NCBI GenBank assembly: GCA_013398015.1
Contig: VZRR01007849.1
Coordinates: forward strand, 795,079-859,078
Length of the DNA: 64,000 nucleotides
Direction: 5' to 3'
Source of the DNA: Oreocharis arfaki
Taxonomy: Eukaryota; Chordata; Aves; Passeriformes; Paramythiidae
Below, one piece after another: positions 12,116-24,739 of the stretch. The notes beneath the pieces are model-generated. The model was not told where the DNA came from. It did not search any database and saw nothing but the letters and a program-made list of their open reading frames with translations. Both the position numbers and the translations under genes were made by a program. Within the stretch, counting starts at the first letter, position 1. Every line of letters begins with the position of its first letter.

Positions 12116-12259
12116 AACCAAGATTTTCAACTTGAAGTCCAATGCCTTCATGTCAGAGATGAAGGAACTATGAATGTTGGAGAACAGAGCAAGAGGGAGA
12201 GTGAGAAGGAGGAGTTAGAGAGAGAAATTCACCCAGGGAATTCCAGGCAGAGTTTTTGA
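12116..12259 (+). CDS. SEPTIN10: SEPTIN10 terminal exon: charged C-terminal tail
   Basis: After a strong acceptor at 12114-12115 the frame continues in phase 0 for 47 codons: NQDFQLEVQCLHVRDEG, then TMNVGEQSKRESEKEELERE, then IHPGNSRQSF, ending TGA at 12257-12259. The tail is highly charged (E/K/R), with a short helical-looking SEKEELEREI stretch. I do not recognise it in mammalian SEPTIN10, whose end is shorter in my memory. Support comes from the correct phase, the good acceptor, and an AATAAA 160 bases after the stop. Alternative 3' exons are common in SEPT6-group genes, so this may be one of several ends. Confidence 0.7.
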   Translation, partial: NQDFQLEVQCLHVRDEGTMNVGEQSKRESEKEELEREIHPGNSRQSF

Positions 12260-12445
12260 TTGCAGCACCCAGGTTTTGAATGTAGGGTATGTTAGTAGTT
12301 TAATGAAGCAGTCCAACTGCTGTTGTCCCATATTAGATGTGTCTTCCTAGTACAGATTTTTGAGAGATGAGATTGATAAAATTGGCTGTAAAAATACACA
12401 AAGTACAGAATATGACACAATAAAGATTTCACTTTCTTCCCAACC
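12260..12445 (+). other. SEPTIN10: SEPTIN10 3' UTR (probable)
   Basis: The untranslated stretch from the stop to shortly after the AATAAA at 12419-12424. Its end is placed about 20 bases past the signal, by convention. Confidence 0.6.
12419..12424 (+). terminator. SEPTIN10: SEPTIN10 polyadenylation signal
   Basis: Canonical AATAAA in the context GACACAATAAAGATTTC, at the expected distance after the terminal exon. Confidence 0.65.
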
Positions 12446-14142
12446 AACCACTTCTTTCTTTCATCACTCTCGAAAGAGAAACTTGAATAATGTGAAAATT
12501 CAGAAATACATGCAAAAGTAGTCTCCAGAATAACATGCCTGACTGATTTATATAAAAAAATTGAATTAAATACTCATATGTTAAATTAAATTGATTTAAA
12601 TGTTTTTCTCTTCCAAAACCAGAAGTCAATTAACTTACCCATTTTCTTTCCTGATAGCTTACAAATTTACTGCAGAAAACATTTTGTTAATTAATAACTT
12701 CCTGCAGTTGAAAACAGATTTCTTGGTTCTGAATTTATTTGTAACTGCAAGATTCTGAAGAACTTTAGAAGTTAGATTGGTGCACATATTTCCACAGATA
12801 TCATCGAGCTTTGACAGTTTTGGAGTGTATGCTAGGACCCTAATTTTGCCAAAATTTATTGCATTTCAACTAATGTTACCCAGTTCCTTTTCCTTGATTC
12901 CTTTTTTTCTGGATTTACATATGAAAGTAGAATTCTTGGTAACAAAAGTCATTATCTGCACTACTATGAGTAACTGTCAACTTCAGAAAAATTTTAGATT
13001 TGTTTCTTCTGGTTTAGTTTCATTTTTTCAGAATATGTTAAGTTTATATGCTTGATGTGGTTTTTCAGTTTCAGCTTTACGTAATACAGATGAGAGAAGA
13101 CACAATATTGATAATTTCTCTTGAGGAAACAATGATTCTTGGTGTGCTTTTGAAGGTATAGGAGTTTCAGTTTCTTACTAAAATGTTTGGCAAACATCTC
13201 TTGTTGCTGCATTCTGCAAAAGATTAATTTTTAAGCATGATCTGTACACACACAGTGTGGTGGTTACTGTCATTGTTATCACAGGCTTTCTGTTACAGCT
13301 CTGACTTGATACCTGTTTGCCTTACATAAGTGTGGTCAGCTTGCTTTAATTTTAAATGAATTGTGCCAGAGAAGGTGTCCCTGACATAAACAGTTTGATT
13401 CAGACTATGATAAGGTACAAAAGTATTCAGTGAATATATCCACTACAAGCTTCCTAAAGAGTTCTTCTCAAACGGTATTGTTTATTAGTCCACTAGGTGT
13501 TATTTTATACAACTGTTGACATATTTGAGCCATTTACTGACTTTGCTGACAGATTTTTGTTTGTAGGCTTTTATGTACAAGCAGTATTCTAATTTTCAGA
13601 TATGGTCTTTCTAATCAAAATTTACCGAGATATTTTTGGAATGCTGTACTGTTGCAGGATAGTTTATCTGATACTACTAACTCAGTATGGAAAGTACCTA
13701 TATTTGATGCTTGTGAGTGTGGTGTTCAGTTACAGTTGAAGATTTACAAAAACAATTAACTGTGAAAGCTCCAGGATGGTTGAAACAAGTTTTAAGTGCT
13801 TTGTATGTTTTTAGTAGCCATGATAACTAATGGGAAACTCTCAGAGGTACAGTTCTCTGGAGTTGTGTTGTGTGACTGTTTAAAAATGAAATACTAACTT
13901 GACAGAAATAAAATAGATTGGTTTTGCTTAAGTGTTACTCTTGTTCTGCTTCCTCTCCCTCATGTGTTATTAAAAAGGAGTAATATTTCACATTTAACTG
14001 AAAAATGTAAAGGTTTTACACCTGTTTTAAATATCTTAAGTAATTTATTGATTGGAAAAACTAGGTGATTTGTGTGAACTGTACCAGAAGGGCAGTGTGA
14101 CTTGTGATATACTTGTCATGTACTGCTGTACTTACCATTTAG
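12446..14142. other. Intergenic, nothing recognised
   Basis: AT-rich sequence after the septin polyadenylation site. No exon, repeat family or RNA gene was recognised; open frames are short and without domains. Confidence 0.5.
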
Positions 14143-14558
14143 TCATGGAATATCTCAGGTTGGAAGAAAACCGTAAAGAGCTGGCAGAGACACTAAGGTT
14201 CATTGACTCCTGCTCTCTGCTCCTTGCAGGGCTACCATAAAACCCAAACTTTCTCAGCCTATCTTTGTAGGGTAAGTGCTCCAGTTCCCTTATTAACTTT
14301 GTGGCCCACCTCTGGACTTGCTCCAACAGTTCCATGTTCCATCCAGAGCTGGATGCAGGACTCCAGATGGGATCTCACAAGAGCAGAATAGAGGGGCAGA
14401 ATCCCCTCCCTTGCCCTGCTTGGGATGCAGCCCAGGACATGGTTGGTTTTCTGAACTGCGAGCACACATTGCCTGCTCATGTTGAGTTTTTCATGAACCA
14501 TCACCCCCCAGTGCTCTGCAGGGCTGTTCCCAGTCGATTCTCTGCCCAACCTGTACAT
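14143..14558 (-). mobile_element. CR1 LINE fragment with ORF2 C-terminal remnant
   Basis: On the minus strand two overlapping frames read like the end of CR1 ORF2. One has YRLGRESTGNSPAEHWGVMV, then EKLNMSRQCVLAVQK and LYSALVRSHLESCIQLW; the other has ELLEQVQRWATKLIRELEHL. These correspond to the segment just after the reverse transcriptase. The frame change between them marks an inactivating indel. The 3' end (TCATGGAATATCTCAGGTTGG on +) is at the low-coordinate side. Confidence 0.92.
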
Positions 14559-15994
14559 AAAAAAAGATTATTTTCCTTCAGTAACAGTGAGAAGGAATAG
14601 ATGCTGAGACATAAACGCTTCATTGGCCAGGAAAGGGTCAAACTGCTTATTCAATTGTCTCTACAGGTAGAACAGGCTGTAACATAGGAGGAAAGGGTTG
14701 AGAGGTGACACTCACTTAGCCCACACACTCAGCCAACATACGGCTTTGTTCAAGAGAAGAAAATGGGGCAGGGCCGTGCCCTGTCATTGCTCCTTCCTGA
14801 GCAAAATGTAGCTTGATGAAAGACTATTTTTTGTTTGACTTTGTACCATTGACTGGGCTATTTGCATCTGTTGGATTAGAAAGAAGGGATATGCCTTCCT
14901 TAAAGGAGGTAACAGCCAAATAAAAAGAAAGAGAGATTTTTTAAAAGTGATTGGGAAGTGCTGTCAAGCGATCTTGAACCAAATGGAATAATAATTGAGT
15001 GATGTGTATTGTCAGCACTCAGTTATCTCTGAGTGTGCTATCCCAGCTGCTGATGTTAGTTAGCTCAAGCACAGCTCTTCATGAGTGTTACAAAACTGCA
15101 TCAAAAGACAGATTTAGCTGTCTGTAGTCTGGCCACTTCGCTGAGGACGAAGACTGAGAATAGTTAAGTACTGTTTGACCTAGATAGCTCTGTGCCTGGC
15201 CAGTGCTAGAGGATGTGCTGTGCTTTGACAGCTGGGAACCATGAGTAGGGCTGTATGGTACCACATGTCTTGGTCAGATGGCTTTCTGTGCACTTGCACG
15301 TGCTGGCCTTGCGGGACTCGGCAGCAAAACAAAACTGGTGCAGGCACCTGTGCAGGTCTTTGGAGCAGGTGACAGTCCAAGGGGGATTGTTCAGTTGCAG
15401 CACAAAAACTACATAGCACAAAGTGAGAGAGCCTGGTGAGTTTTCATTTTTGTTTCCTTATATTCATTTAAACAGTGGAGAATCATCTGTAAGTGGGGGG
15501 AATTCCATTGTTATTTTGTTTAAGTTTGCCTGAAGATGAGATACCAGGTAAGTGCACAAGGGCACATCAGAGCCTGAGAGACAAATGCAATTCAAAGAAT
15601 TACAAAGGAGCAGCTAACAATATTGTCTGAAAGTGGAGAATTAATAGTGGTGGTAAATAAAAACATATATGTCTCTTTGTGGTTTATCTTGCCTCCTGCT
15701 TTTCAATTGAACACTTCAGAGAGGTTTATCCTGCATGTGAAATGGTTTCAGGACCACTTATTAAGGTCTCTTTATTGTTACGGTACCTTCTGCAAGTGGC
15801 TGCTGCCAAATTATTTAGACCCTTTACAAATCTGAAGGCTTTGTTTTTTTGGATCCTTTTCTTAGGTTATTTTCCATATGTATTTTGTATATTTATTCAC
15901 AACTGTATCTTTATATTTACTTTGCCACTAACAAGACGCAGCCAGTAAGTAGTTTTTATCTTACATCTCGCTGCCAGCAAGAGTTTATCAAACA
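14559..15994. other. Intergenic, nothing recognised
   Basis: No supported gene or repeat. Short overlapping open frames near 15.2-15.9 kb have no domain. Confidence 0.5.
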
Positions 15995-16480
15995 GTTACA
16001 GTAAATGGGGTTACATCAAGCTGGCAGCCAGTCACCCCAAGGCTCAGTTTTAGGGTCAGTGCTCTTTAATGCTTTTATAAATGAACTGTACATAGGGGTT
16101 GAATGTGCATTAAGAAAGTTTACTGATGATATTAAATTAGGGAAGCTGTGGACTCCCTCTAGGATAGAGAGGCCTTACAGAGATGTCTGGATAGGCTACA
16201 GAGCTGTGCAGTCCCCAGCTGATAGAAATTTAACAGGAGCAAGTGCCAGGAATTCAGAGGAAGTCCAGACTGCACATCAGGAAAAGACTTTTCACTGGGA
16301 GGATGGTTGGAACAGGCTCCCCAGGACAGTGGTTACAGCACCAAGCCTGTTAGAGTTCAAGAAGTATCTGGAATATGCTCTTAGTCATATGGTGTAGTTT
16401 TAGGTAGTCCTGCAAGGAGCAGAGTTGGGCTCAGTCCTTATGGGTCCCTTCCAACTTGAGATATTCTGTGATTCTATGAT
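15995..16480 (+). mobile_element. CR1 LINE fragment with internal deletion
   Basis: The plus strand carries a reverse-transcriptase remnant with SVLFNAFINELYIGVECALR, then KFTDDIKLGKL, where FTDD replaces the catalytic F/YADD box. The copy then jumps to the 3' part (CTGCACATCAGGAAAAGACT and GGAACAGGCTCCCCAGGACA). It ends with two perfect copies of the terminal repeat, ATTCTGTG and ATTCTATG, at 16463-16478. The sense open frame of 130 residues spanning it is a CR1 fossil, not a host gene. Confidence 0.93.
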
Positions 16481-16914
16481 TTTAACTTATGGAAACACAA
16501 GCCTCTTGTTACAGCAGCAACATAATATTTATATAGAAAGGAAAATACTCAAAAATGAGTAATTTTTCAAGACCTTTGTGAAGACTTCTGTAATTCACAT
16601 TCAGTGAATCACTGCAAAAAGTAATGTAGTGTAATTCATGGGTGGGTAAAATACCCAGCTGGATTTTTATGAAGTACTGAGGCATCTACTTCTCGTTTTC
16701 TTTAATAAATGTATTTTTTAAAATCCAGACCCTAGCATCAAGGCCGCAAAGCGCTGATAGTTCAATATAGATACTTGCAGGGTTTTAAACCAGAAAAAAA
16801 ATCTTCAACAGGATGTTCGCTAGGGTGCGCTCGAAGTACATGGCTTTTGCTTTTGAGGAAAGGACTGTGGCACTGAGCAGCTCTGTCACTGGCCCTGAAC
16901 AGCCCCCTCTAGTT

Positions 16915-16994
16915 AAGCCTGCTTTTGTCGGGAGGTTGGAGTAAGTGGGCTCCAGAGGCTCCTTCCAACATCAGCAGTTCTGTAATTCTGTAGG
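16915..16994 (+). mobile_element. CR1 LINE 3' tip
   Basis: GGGAGGTTGGAGTAAGTGGG, then CTCCAGAGGCTCCTTCCAAC and TTCTGTAATTCTGTAG match the last part of CR1 in plus orientation. The 5' boundary is uncertain; up to about 100 bases upstream may also belong. Confidence 0.75.
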
Positions 16995-19900
16995 TCATTT
17001 ATCATGAACAATTTTTTTCTTCAAATATTAAGAAAATATTAATAATTTTTTGTACGAACAAAGGTGTAAGCACAGAAGGCAACATAAAAGTAAGTTCTGT
17101 TAGAGCTCTGAGCAGATGTGGTTGATTATGTGCTAGGGCTTTAAAACACTGGAATCAGTCTTCATAGTTTGAAAACCTAAGAGTACAATTGCACCTTATT
17201 CTGAGCCAAAATCTTTTAAAATTACTTCCTAGAAAGGTGTGAGAAAATAGCATATTTTTCTTGTTGAGAAGTACAAATGAGATGTGTCAGGGTGGTTTCT
17301 GGGTGACCATCCTTTGAGTTTTAAACTTTCTGAAAAAGAGTATTTATGGAGCTACACAAATGTCTTTTGGCAACAGATCTCTAAGTATCTCTTTATTTTG
17401 GGGTTGTCCGTACTCATGATAATTTAGGAGTAGTCTCTCTGGGCACTTCAAATGTATCACAGTTTATAAGTGCAATTTTCATAAACAAGAAGCCCACCAA
17501 ACCAATGATTTCAAAATTAAATTCTGGCTTCCGATAGAAATTTGCCTTTCTATGATTTTCATATCCAAGTACGAAGGTTTTTGATGTATTCCTATTCATA
17601 TATACAAATCCATAAGTTTTTTATAGGTGTACGTAGAGAGATGTCTCTCACACCTACTGGTGCCTATGGATATATCGACCACTCACAGCAAGTGACAGAG
17701 TTAGCTAAGAGTGGTCCTTGGGCTGTGTGATTCCTGATCAGTGCAAGAGACTATTCCAGTGCTTAACACTTGGTCTGGGTGCCTGCCTGCAGTTTCTGCA
17801 TTCCTTTGTGCTGGGAGTTGGAAATCTTTACTACTCCATTCGTCCATGTGTTTTTGGGGGGGCTGATCCTTCCTGCTGAGAAGAGACGGCAAGGCAAAGC
17901 TCTCTGCAGATTTTACACCTCTGTCCTCACAGAGTGGTAATGTGGGCCTGCTCCCTCCTCTGGAAGATGTTAACTCCTTCATCCAAGGCTTAGAAGAAGC
18001 AGACTGGTAGTTGTCACCCCTTTGAAGAGAAGAGAAAATAAATGGCATGTTTAGAAAGATGATGAGAAGGTGCTGGTGTTTGCACAGCTGTTTTTCATGG
18101 CTTCCACTTCGGTTTCATCGGTAAGTTTGGGGAAGTCCAGAGACTGAGTTCCATTCCCACTTGTGCTGGTAGGGTGAAGATGCTCAGTCCTTTTAGCTTC
18201 TGGGGAAACAACGGTCCCAGTGCATTTTGGCCTGTCCAGCTGACCAGGTGTGTGAGCAGCCAGGCAGGCAGGACACACAGAACTCTGTCACAGTCTTTCC
18301 TCAAGCATTTGTTACCCCCATCACATCATGGGGTGTGACAGAACTCATTTGACTTGCAGGCTCTAGTGAAAAATTCATACCAGGTACCATCTAGAAAAAC
18401 AGCAGGCAGTACTGGTGCACTGTGCAGAGGAATGCAAAATACCAGTGCTGGTGTATGGCTGTGTTCACAGTAGATGAATGACATCCAAGCTTTGCCCCAA
18501 GGTCAAATCAATATATATCCCTAATAATTTAAAATGTACGAATGTGCAGTGTGAATACCTACATGTGAGAAATGATTCCATTGCATGTCCTGGTGGGGTT
18601 TGAGATTGGCATGTGCATTTTGTCTCCAAAGTTACAGAAGTTCTTTTTGCCTATTCTAACTTCTCAAGGGAAAAAATCTCTTAGGCAAGTTAAGAGTATC
18701 TTCTGACTGCTTCTCAATCTTCATTGCATTTATTCTCACAAAATACACTAGGAAGTTAAAAGACACCGCATTGGAAAATGAGATCCACAGTGGGTAGGGC
18801 TCAGATTTTTAGGCATACTTAGATTTTTTTTTTAAATTTATTTACACCCACTCAGTAAAAATGTGCTATGGAAATAAATATATCATAGTTTTTAATGTGT
18901 AGTTAGAGTCCCAAAGGAAATCTGTGGTGGAATAGGTACTTGGGCTAACACCCTTTGCTGGTACAAAGCACAGGATGCTCTCTGCTCCCTGAACTTGTAC
19001 ATAGATCTCAGTCCTACTGTTGTTTTGACTGATAAATAAAAAAGAAGAGCTTTTGGGAAGAGCGGTCTGTGTAAGGAGGACAATGCATTCTGAATTCTGA
19101 CTACTTTGGGTTAGGTTTATATGAGATGTTGGTTTCCCTAAATACAAAATTTCAACACTTTATGCTGTTGCATCTCCGTTTCCCAGCCACTTGGGTTTTA
19201 GAGAGTATATGACTGCATTGAGTTTATGCAAACACATACATGTTTATCATCTCCAAAACCATACTGGGTTTCCTGAAGGAATATGGTCCATGGTGTGGAC
19301 CTGAAGTGTCTGAGTGTGTCCTTATCAGAGGAGAGGCTTCCCTGATGCATCATTTATCCAGAGTTGTCAGTCCATCTTGCTGGCCCTTTCCAGCTTTATT
19401 TAGATGGTGAAGAATGCATTAATCTTGAAAGAAAAAAAAATTCCCAGTTGAAGTTCATGTCAGATTTTGCTCGTTGCTCCAGTATGAATACAGTTTCTCA
19501 AAAATTCCTTAGCCTGGTGGACAAGTTCATTGTCTGAAATGTAAGAAAGCTCATTTCAAATCCCTTATCCAAGTTTGGCAGAGCAAGGGGCTGGGTTTAA
19601 AACTCTTCACACTCTGAAATAATTTGTGAATATATTTCCTGTAGTTTCCTACAGGGCAGGGCTTTCTCTGCTGAGTGGCAGTGTTCTTTGGGAAGGAAGT
19701 TGTTTTATGTGTGACTTCTTGGAGCCTCTGGAGTCATCAGAAGTTAAAAAAAAAAAAATAGAAAAAACACTTTAAACAAACTCCATCCCAGGCTTCTGTT
19801 TCTGGGAAGGCAGCACTCCAGCCCTGGCAGCTGGTGCTTGCCAGAAGGCCCTTTGTAGCCTCCTGTCTTGATCAGACCCCAGGCTCACCCCTCACCTCAC

Positions 19901-22900
19901 TGGTCTGGCTTTGGTGGGGCTGGAAACAGTTCAGGTTATGAATACAGCCATTGAAAATATGATCACAGAAACTAGAGATCACAATAACCTGAGGGCACTG
20001 CTGATAATATTCTTGGTAAGTGAAATGTGATTGTGGTGGGTGGCACAGCAGATTGCCCCAGTAAGGGCTCGCATGCCAGTTGTGTGTTTTGAATGTGCCG
20101 TTCTGTGCCTGCGAGGTCAGGAGTGTTCCTCCAGAGTTTTATGGGATGATATGATGGAGTTTGTATATCGGCAGAACTTACTGGATCAATAAGTAAAGAT
20201 ACTGCATTGCAAGTTGTGAATTAACAATTGCTGCAAAGAGTTGGCTGAGGTTGCTGTCCGTTTAAGTAGGCAAATAAAGGAATTACAGCCTTTTATGCCT
20301 GTTGCTAACAGCCGTGTTCGGAAGTTTGCCTGGATAGGATGTTTTAAAAAAGCCCATACAATCCTTATGAGCTTCTAGAAGATTATTTACAGCTTTAAAA
20401 TTTTTATAAGGTGCAGTAATACAAATGTCATATCTCAGAACATAATACCTGAAGCAATGAATTCCCTGCCCTCTAACAGAAAGACAAACCCCCCATGCAG
20501 AAGTTTCTGGGCGCTGCCTTGTGCAGCCTGGGAGGCTGCAGGTGCATTGGTGAGTTTAACTGGATAGGAAAGAGAAAGTAGTTCCTGTTTGATTTGAAAT
20601 GAACTTGAAATGTACTAAAAATGGCAAGCAGCCCATCCAAAACTGCAGAAGAATTTACAGATGTGTATAATTTCAAATAAATTAATTTTACTCTGGCCAT
20701 CATTCAGCCAAGACTACACAAAGACTATGAAATTATCCCTAATCCTGTAACTATGGCAAATGTAAGAGAGACACCAACTGAAGTGTCCTCTGGATGTGTA
20801 TTTTTGTATCATCCTTCATCTGCTCACCTTCAATAGTTGGAACTCACTTCATGACTTACTAAAAGGATTCTTCAGATAAAATGTTTTCATGTAGCTGCAC
20901 AGAAAAAAAATAGATACAAGACTCAGGACTTCTGTTTTTTGAATAAACAGATCTGTTTGCAGGAAAGACTGTTTTTAAAAAAATACTACAATTGTCTTGG
21001 AAATGTGATTTCTTTGAAATGAAGGGGGAAAGGTAAGTTGTGGTTGCTGTCAGTCTGGATTTCTTTGGATCTTCTATTTGGTACGTTTTTGGGTTTATTT
21101 CTTCTCTTTGTATTTTAAAGGCCGTTTTGTGGAAGCTGCCAGTGAGGGGTGCTACATGATCACCCCAGAGAGGATGGAGCTCCTGATTCTGTGTCCTGCT
21201 GACAGCCAAAAATTATGTTTAAGCATAAAAAACAAACGTCCAAGCAAAGGAAAGGTGTGAAAGCCTCCCTTTATACAGCAAAAACTAAAGGATTGTCAGG
21301 ATTTTACTCCTCAGAAGCAGCCAGAATGGAAATTCTCGGGCAGTTTGTACTCTGTGAGAGTGGAGTGGCAGGAGGGATTCAGCAGCGTGGGATGTAAAAA
21401 GCTGGCTGGCAGGGATGAAGTTTTCGGCATGAGCAGCCTGGGGGCAGAGAGAGGAGAGCGGCTGGGGTGGGCATGCCGTAATAGTTGAGAGAATCCTGAC
21501 CTTCCCAAGGTGGGGAGTTTGATAGAGTATATTCTAATGCTTGGATGTGGAAGGCTCTCGAGATTTTTCTGTCTCATCTTAGTTGTCAAACACACCAGGG
21601 ATTATTTTGATTTAAACCACTTTAACAGTGTATTTTATCACTGCACGTTTTATTTTCTTTTAATTCTAGACATAACAGCATATCCTTCCTCTTTCATCTT
21701 AGCCGCTTGCTCACTAAATCTGGTGAAGGTTCTCAGCCTTAAAGCTGAATATATGCATTACCTAGGTTCGAAAGAATGCTCTTTGGTAATATACTCAGTG
21801 GTGTACAACCAAGAAATACCCTTCAAAGTAAAAACTGCACAGCTGATGTCCCTGTCCTACTGTGTTGACACTGGAGCTGGAAGGCACCTTGGCTCTGTCA
21901 GGCACTGTGCACATGCTCACCGCTTCCTGTGGTGTCTGAGGATGGGTTTGGAAGTAGATCAAAGTAGAGATTAAAAGTGCAGCTATAACCAGGTAAGACA
22001 ACAGAAAACTCCCTATTTAGAAGAAAGAACTTCCATCTTGGATTTCTGACATGACTTTTTTTGGAATTGGAGTGGGTGATGTCTGATCCTCTTAAGGAGG
22101 TGCAGTAGGACAGGAGTGGTTTTGTTGCAACGAATGTTAGAGACAACGGAAGAAAAAAATTCACCAGCTGAGATTCAGCAGTGGCAGGAGTAGTATTTTC
22201 TCTTTCTGTCAAAGGCAATGCTTGAGTCCTGGCTCCTATACAACCCTGAGGAGAAAGCTTTATCTTCTCCTTTCTGAACAAAACCTGATGAAATAAAACA
22301 CTTAATTTCATTTCATTCTGCACAAATTGCTCCTCCGGACATGATGAAACATTTTGTTCTCTGGCAGGAGAGGGTCAGTGTGGTCTCAACACTCATGTGC
22401 CATGTGAAGTTTGTCCTTCAAACTGCTGGAGAGGGTTTGTTCTGGGCTTGTGTGTTGATGCCTTGGGCATCCTGGTGATGCTCCGGGATGAACAGGATCT
22501 GGGCTAGGCAGCAAGGGACACTGCTCATGCCAGGTGCTCTGCAGGATGGCTGAGCCTCAGCCTTGCTTGGTGGCTGGAGGAACATCCTCAGAGCCTGATG
22601 GAACAGGTCCGTCTTCACTTGGCAAGAAATTAAGGCTGTCACTACCTCTTTGCCCTTCAGATAAATGCCCCAGTTGTTCAGCTGGTGGTAGCAGGGAAGG
22701 GGCTGATTTTCAAAGGATATATTTACCTTTGTAAATATATTTATATTTACAAAGGCTAATTTTCAAAAAATTTGGGGATTAAACCAGAGCCTTTTAGCAA
22801 AGAGAAAAATAATCTGTGTCTCTTTCTCTGTTGGTTCCCATTCCAGCACCAGCTTGCTTTTTCTTTCCATGCCTCTGTGTGATTTTATTTGTAGGTCATA

Positions 22901-24357
22901 AGGGTCTTATCCCCTTGCCTTAGTGTCTGCAGCCTGCCAGGGAGCTGCTGGCAGCAGGGCTGATGCAGCTGTACAATCTGCCCTGGAGGGATGGGACTCT
23001 TCTCTGGGAATGCAGTGCAGGCACATGATGATTAACAGCAAGCTTTTGGTTCATGTAATGCAGATGCAGCATGGACAAGAAGTAACATTTGCCATCCTTT
23101 TGCAAAGGTTTTGAACAGAAGAGCTTGCCGAGTCCTGCTTGGGAGGGTTTGCTCATTATTTATCAAATCACTACTTTTTTAGGCACTGCTGCTCAGGCTG
23201 TCACCTCTGCAGCACAGGACTGTGTGCCATGGCACCCAAATGAAAGCAGCAGGAGGGAGGAAGCTCTGCAGTGCCGGTGGCACCTTTTTGGGGGCACCTG
23301 GCTGCGATGGAGCTGCCTGTGGCCCCTTGCACAGTGGTTCTTAGCAAGGCAGGCTCTTGCCCCAGGGCAGGGAGGGATTTCTGCATCCTTCCCCTCAGAC
23401 AGGGCTATCGCAGGATTGGCCGTGCGGAAATTAAATACGGATCTCGATGTCCTTAAAACTGCAATTTGACCCCATGCTTTTAGTGCTGGGTAATTCCCAC
23501 TGAGAAAAGCTCTTCCAGGCTCCTGTTTGCTCTCTTTCACACATGCACATGCTCTTTCTTCATCTCTTGCTTTGCAAGCATATATTAGCCCTTGCTTTCT
23601 GAGTGCCTCCTCCATGAAATGTCTCTGAGTTTGATTATTTTCCCCAGGAATATAGGCTTGCACCTTCTCCAGGTTCTCCTTCACTTATGATTTGTGCAGG
23701 GTTTGTAAACTTTTCAGGCCTCGTTGTATCATCTCTCTGTGCTCACTTGTGGCTGTAACACCTCCTGGCTCCACACTGGCTCCAAATGCAGCATGCTCTT
23801 TCCTATGAAGACTAATGAGAAGACATCAGCTTGACATCAGCTCGGATGTGTGCCAGGACACGTGCTCCCCACTGCCGTGTGTCCTGAAGGAATGAAGCAG
23901 TGACAAGCCAGCGGGTGCCTGCCTGCCAGCCGAGGGTGTGAGGCTGTGCCTCGTGCTCCTGCTGATGAGCGTGGCACAGCTGTCTCACCTCCGAGCAGCT
24001 GGGTGGGCGTTCAGGCTGGGCCATCTGCATGTCACTGATGTGAAAAGCTGGGTTAGCACTGATGGACCCCTGAGGAGTGGGGATTCTCCAACCCCTCCTG
24101 ACCCAGCCTGAAACCCTGATGCAGTGGGTAGACAGCTCTACTGGAACTGTTGTTATCAGAGAGAGCTTTTAGCCTTTGCTGGTGCTCGGAGATTCCAGAC
24201 TAGCTGTATGAGAGTGCTTTTATTTAGTGGCATGGCATCGGCCTGCCACTTATCACGAAGCCTTAGTGTTTGAAACTTTAAAGTGGAGGAAGTTGTAGTA
24301 TGGAGAGGGGATAAACTTGGGATTTAAACCTTCTTCCCTGCTCTTCCCTGGCTGTGG
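16995..24357. other. Intergenic, no gene recognised
   Basis: More than 7 kb with no supported exon on either strand. An AT-rich stretch at about 20260-20500 reads like a conserved non-coding element, and a 30-base hairpin lies at 22726-22755. Open frames of up to about 160 residues at 21.5 and 23.2 kb overlap others on the opposite strand and show no domain. Confidence 0.5.
22726..22755. repeat. Perfect inverted repeat (12-bp arms, 6-base loop)
   Basis: CCTTTGTAAATA, a 6-base spacer, then TATTTACAAAGG. The hairpin is flanked by imperfect direct repeats GCTGATTTTCAAA and GCTAATTTTCAAA, which suggests a local inverted duplication or a very small foldback element. Seen directly; any function is unknown. 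Confidence 0.8.
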
Positions 24358-24739
24358 TCACTTGGTTTGTTCAGCCTAGAGAAGAGGAGACTGAGGGGAG
24401 ACCTCGTAGGATCCTGCAGCTTCTTCACAAGGGGAAGCAGAGGGGCAAGCACTGATCTCTCCGGTGACCAGTGACAGGACCTGAGGGAATGGCTTGAAGT
24501 TGTGTCAGGAGAGGTTTAGGTTGGATATTAGGAAAAGGTTCTTCTCCCTTTGGAGGGTGGTTGGGCACTGGAACAGCTCCCCAAGGAAGTGGTCACAGCA
24601 CCAAGCCTGACAGAGATCAAGAAGCATTTGGACAACACTTTCAGGTACATGGTGCCATTCTTGGGCTGTCCTGTGTGGGGCCAGGAGGTGGATTTGACGA
24701 TCCCTATGGGTCTCTTCCAACTCAGGATTTTATCATTCT
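24358..24739 (+). mobile_element. CR1 LINE 3' fragment
   Basis: TTCAGCCTAGAGAAGAGGAG, then GGTTTAGGTTGGATATTAGG, GGGCACTGGAACAGCTCCCC and CTATGGGTCTCTTCCAACTC run in CR1 order, ending TTTATCATTCT. It is a plus-orientation 5'-truncated copy; the frames through it are CR1 shadows. Confidence 0.92.

Noticed and set aside
16005..16397. A 130-residue plus-strand open frame as a host gene
   Set aside because: It reads as a CR1 reverse-transcriptase remnant fused to the CR1 3' region.
23193..23684. A 163-residue minus-strand open frame
   Set aside because: No domain, and four other open frames overlap it on both strands.
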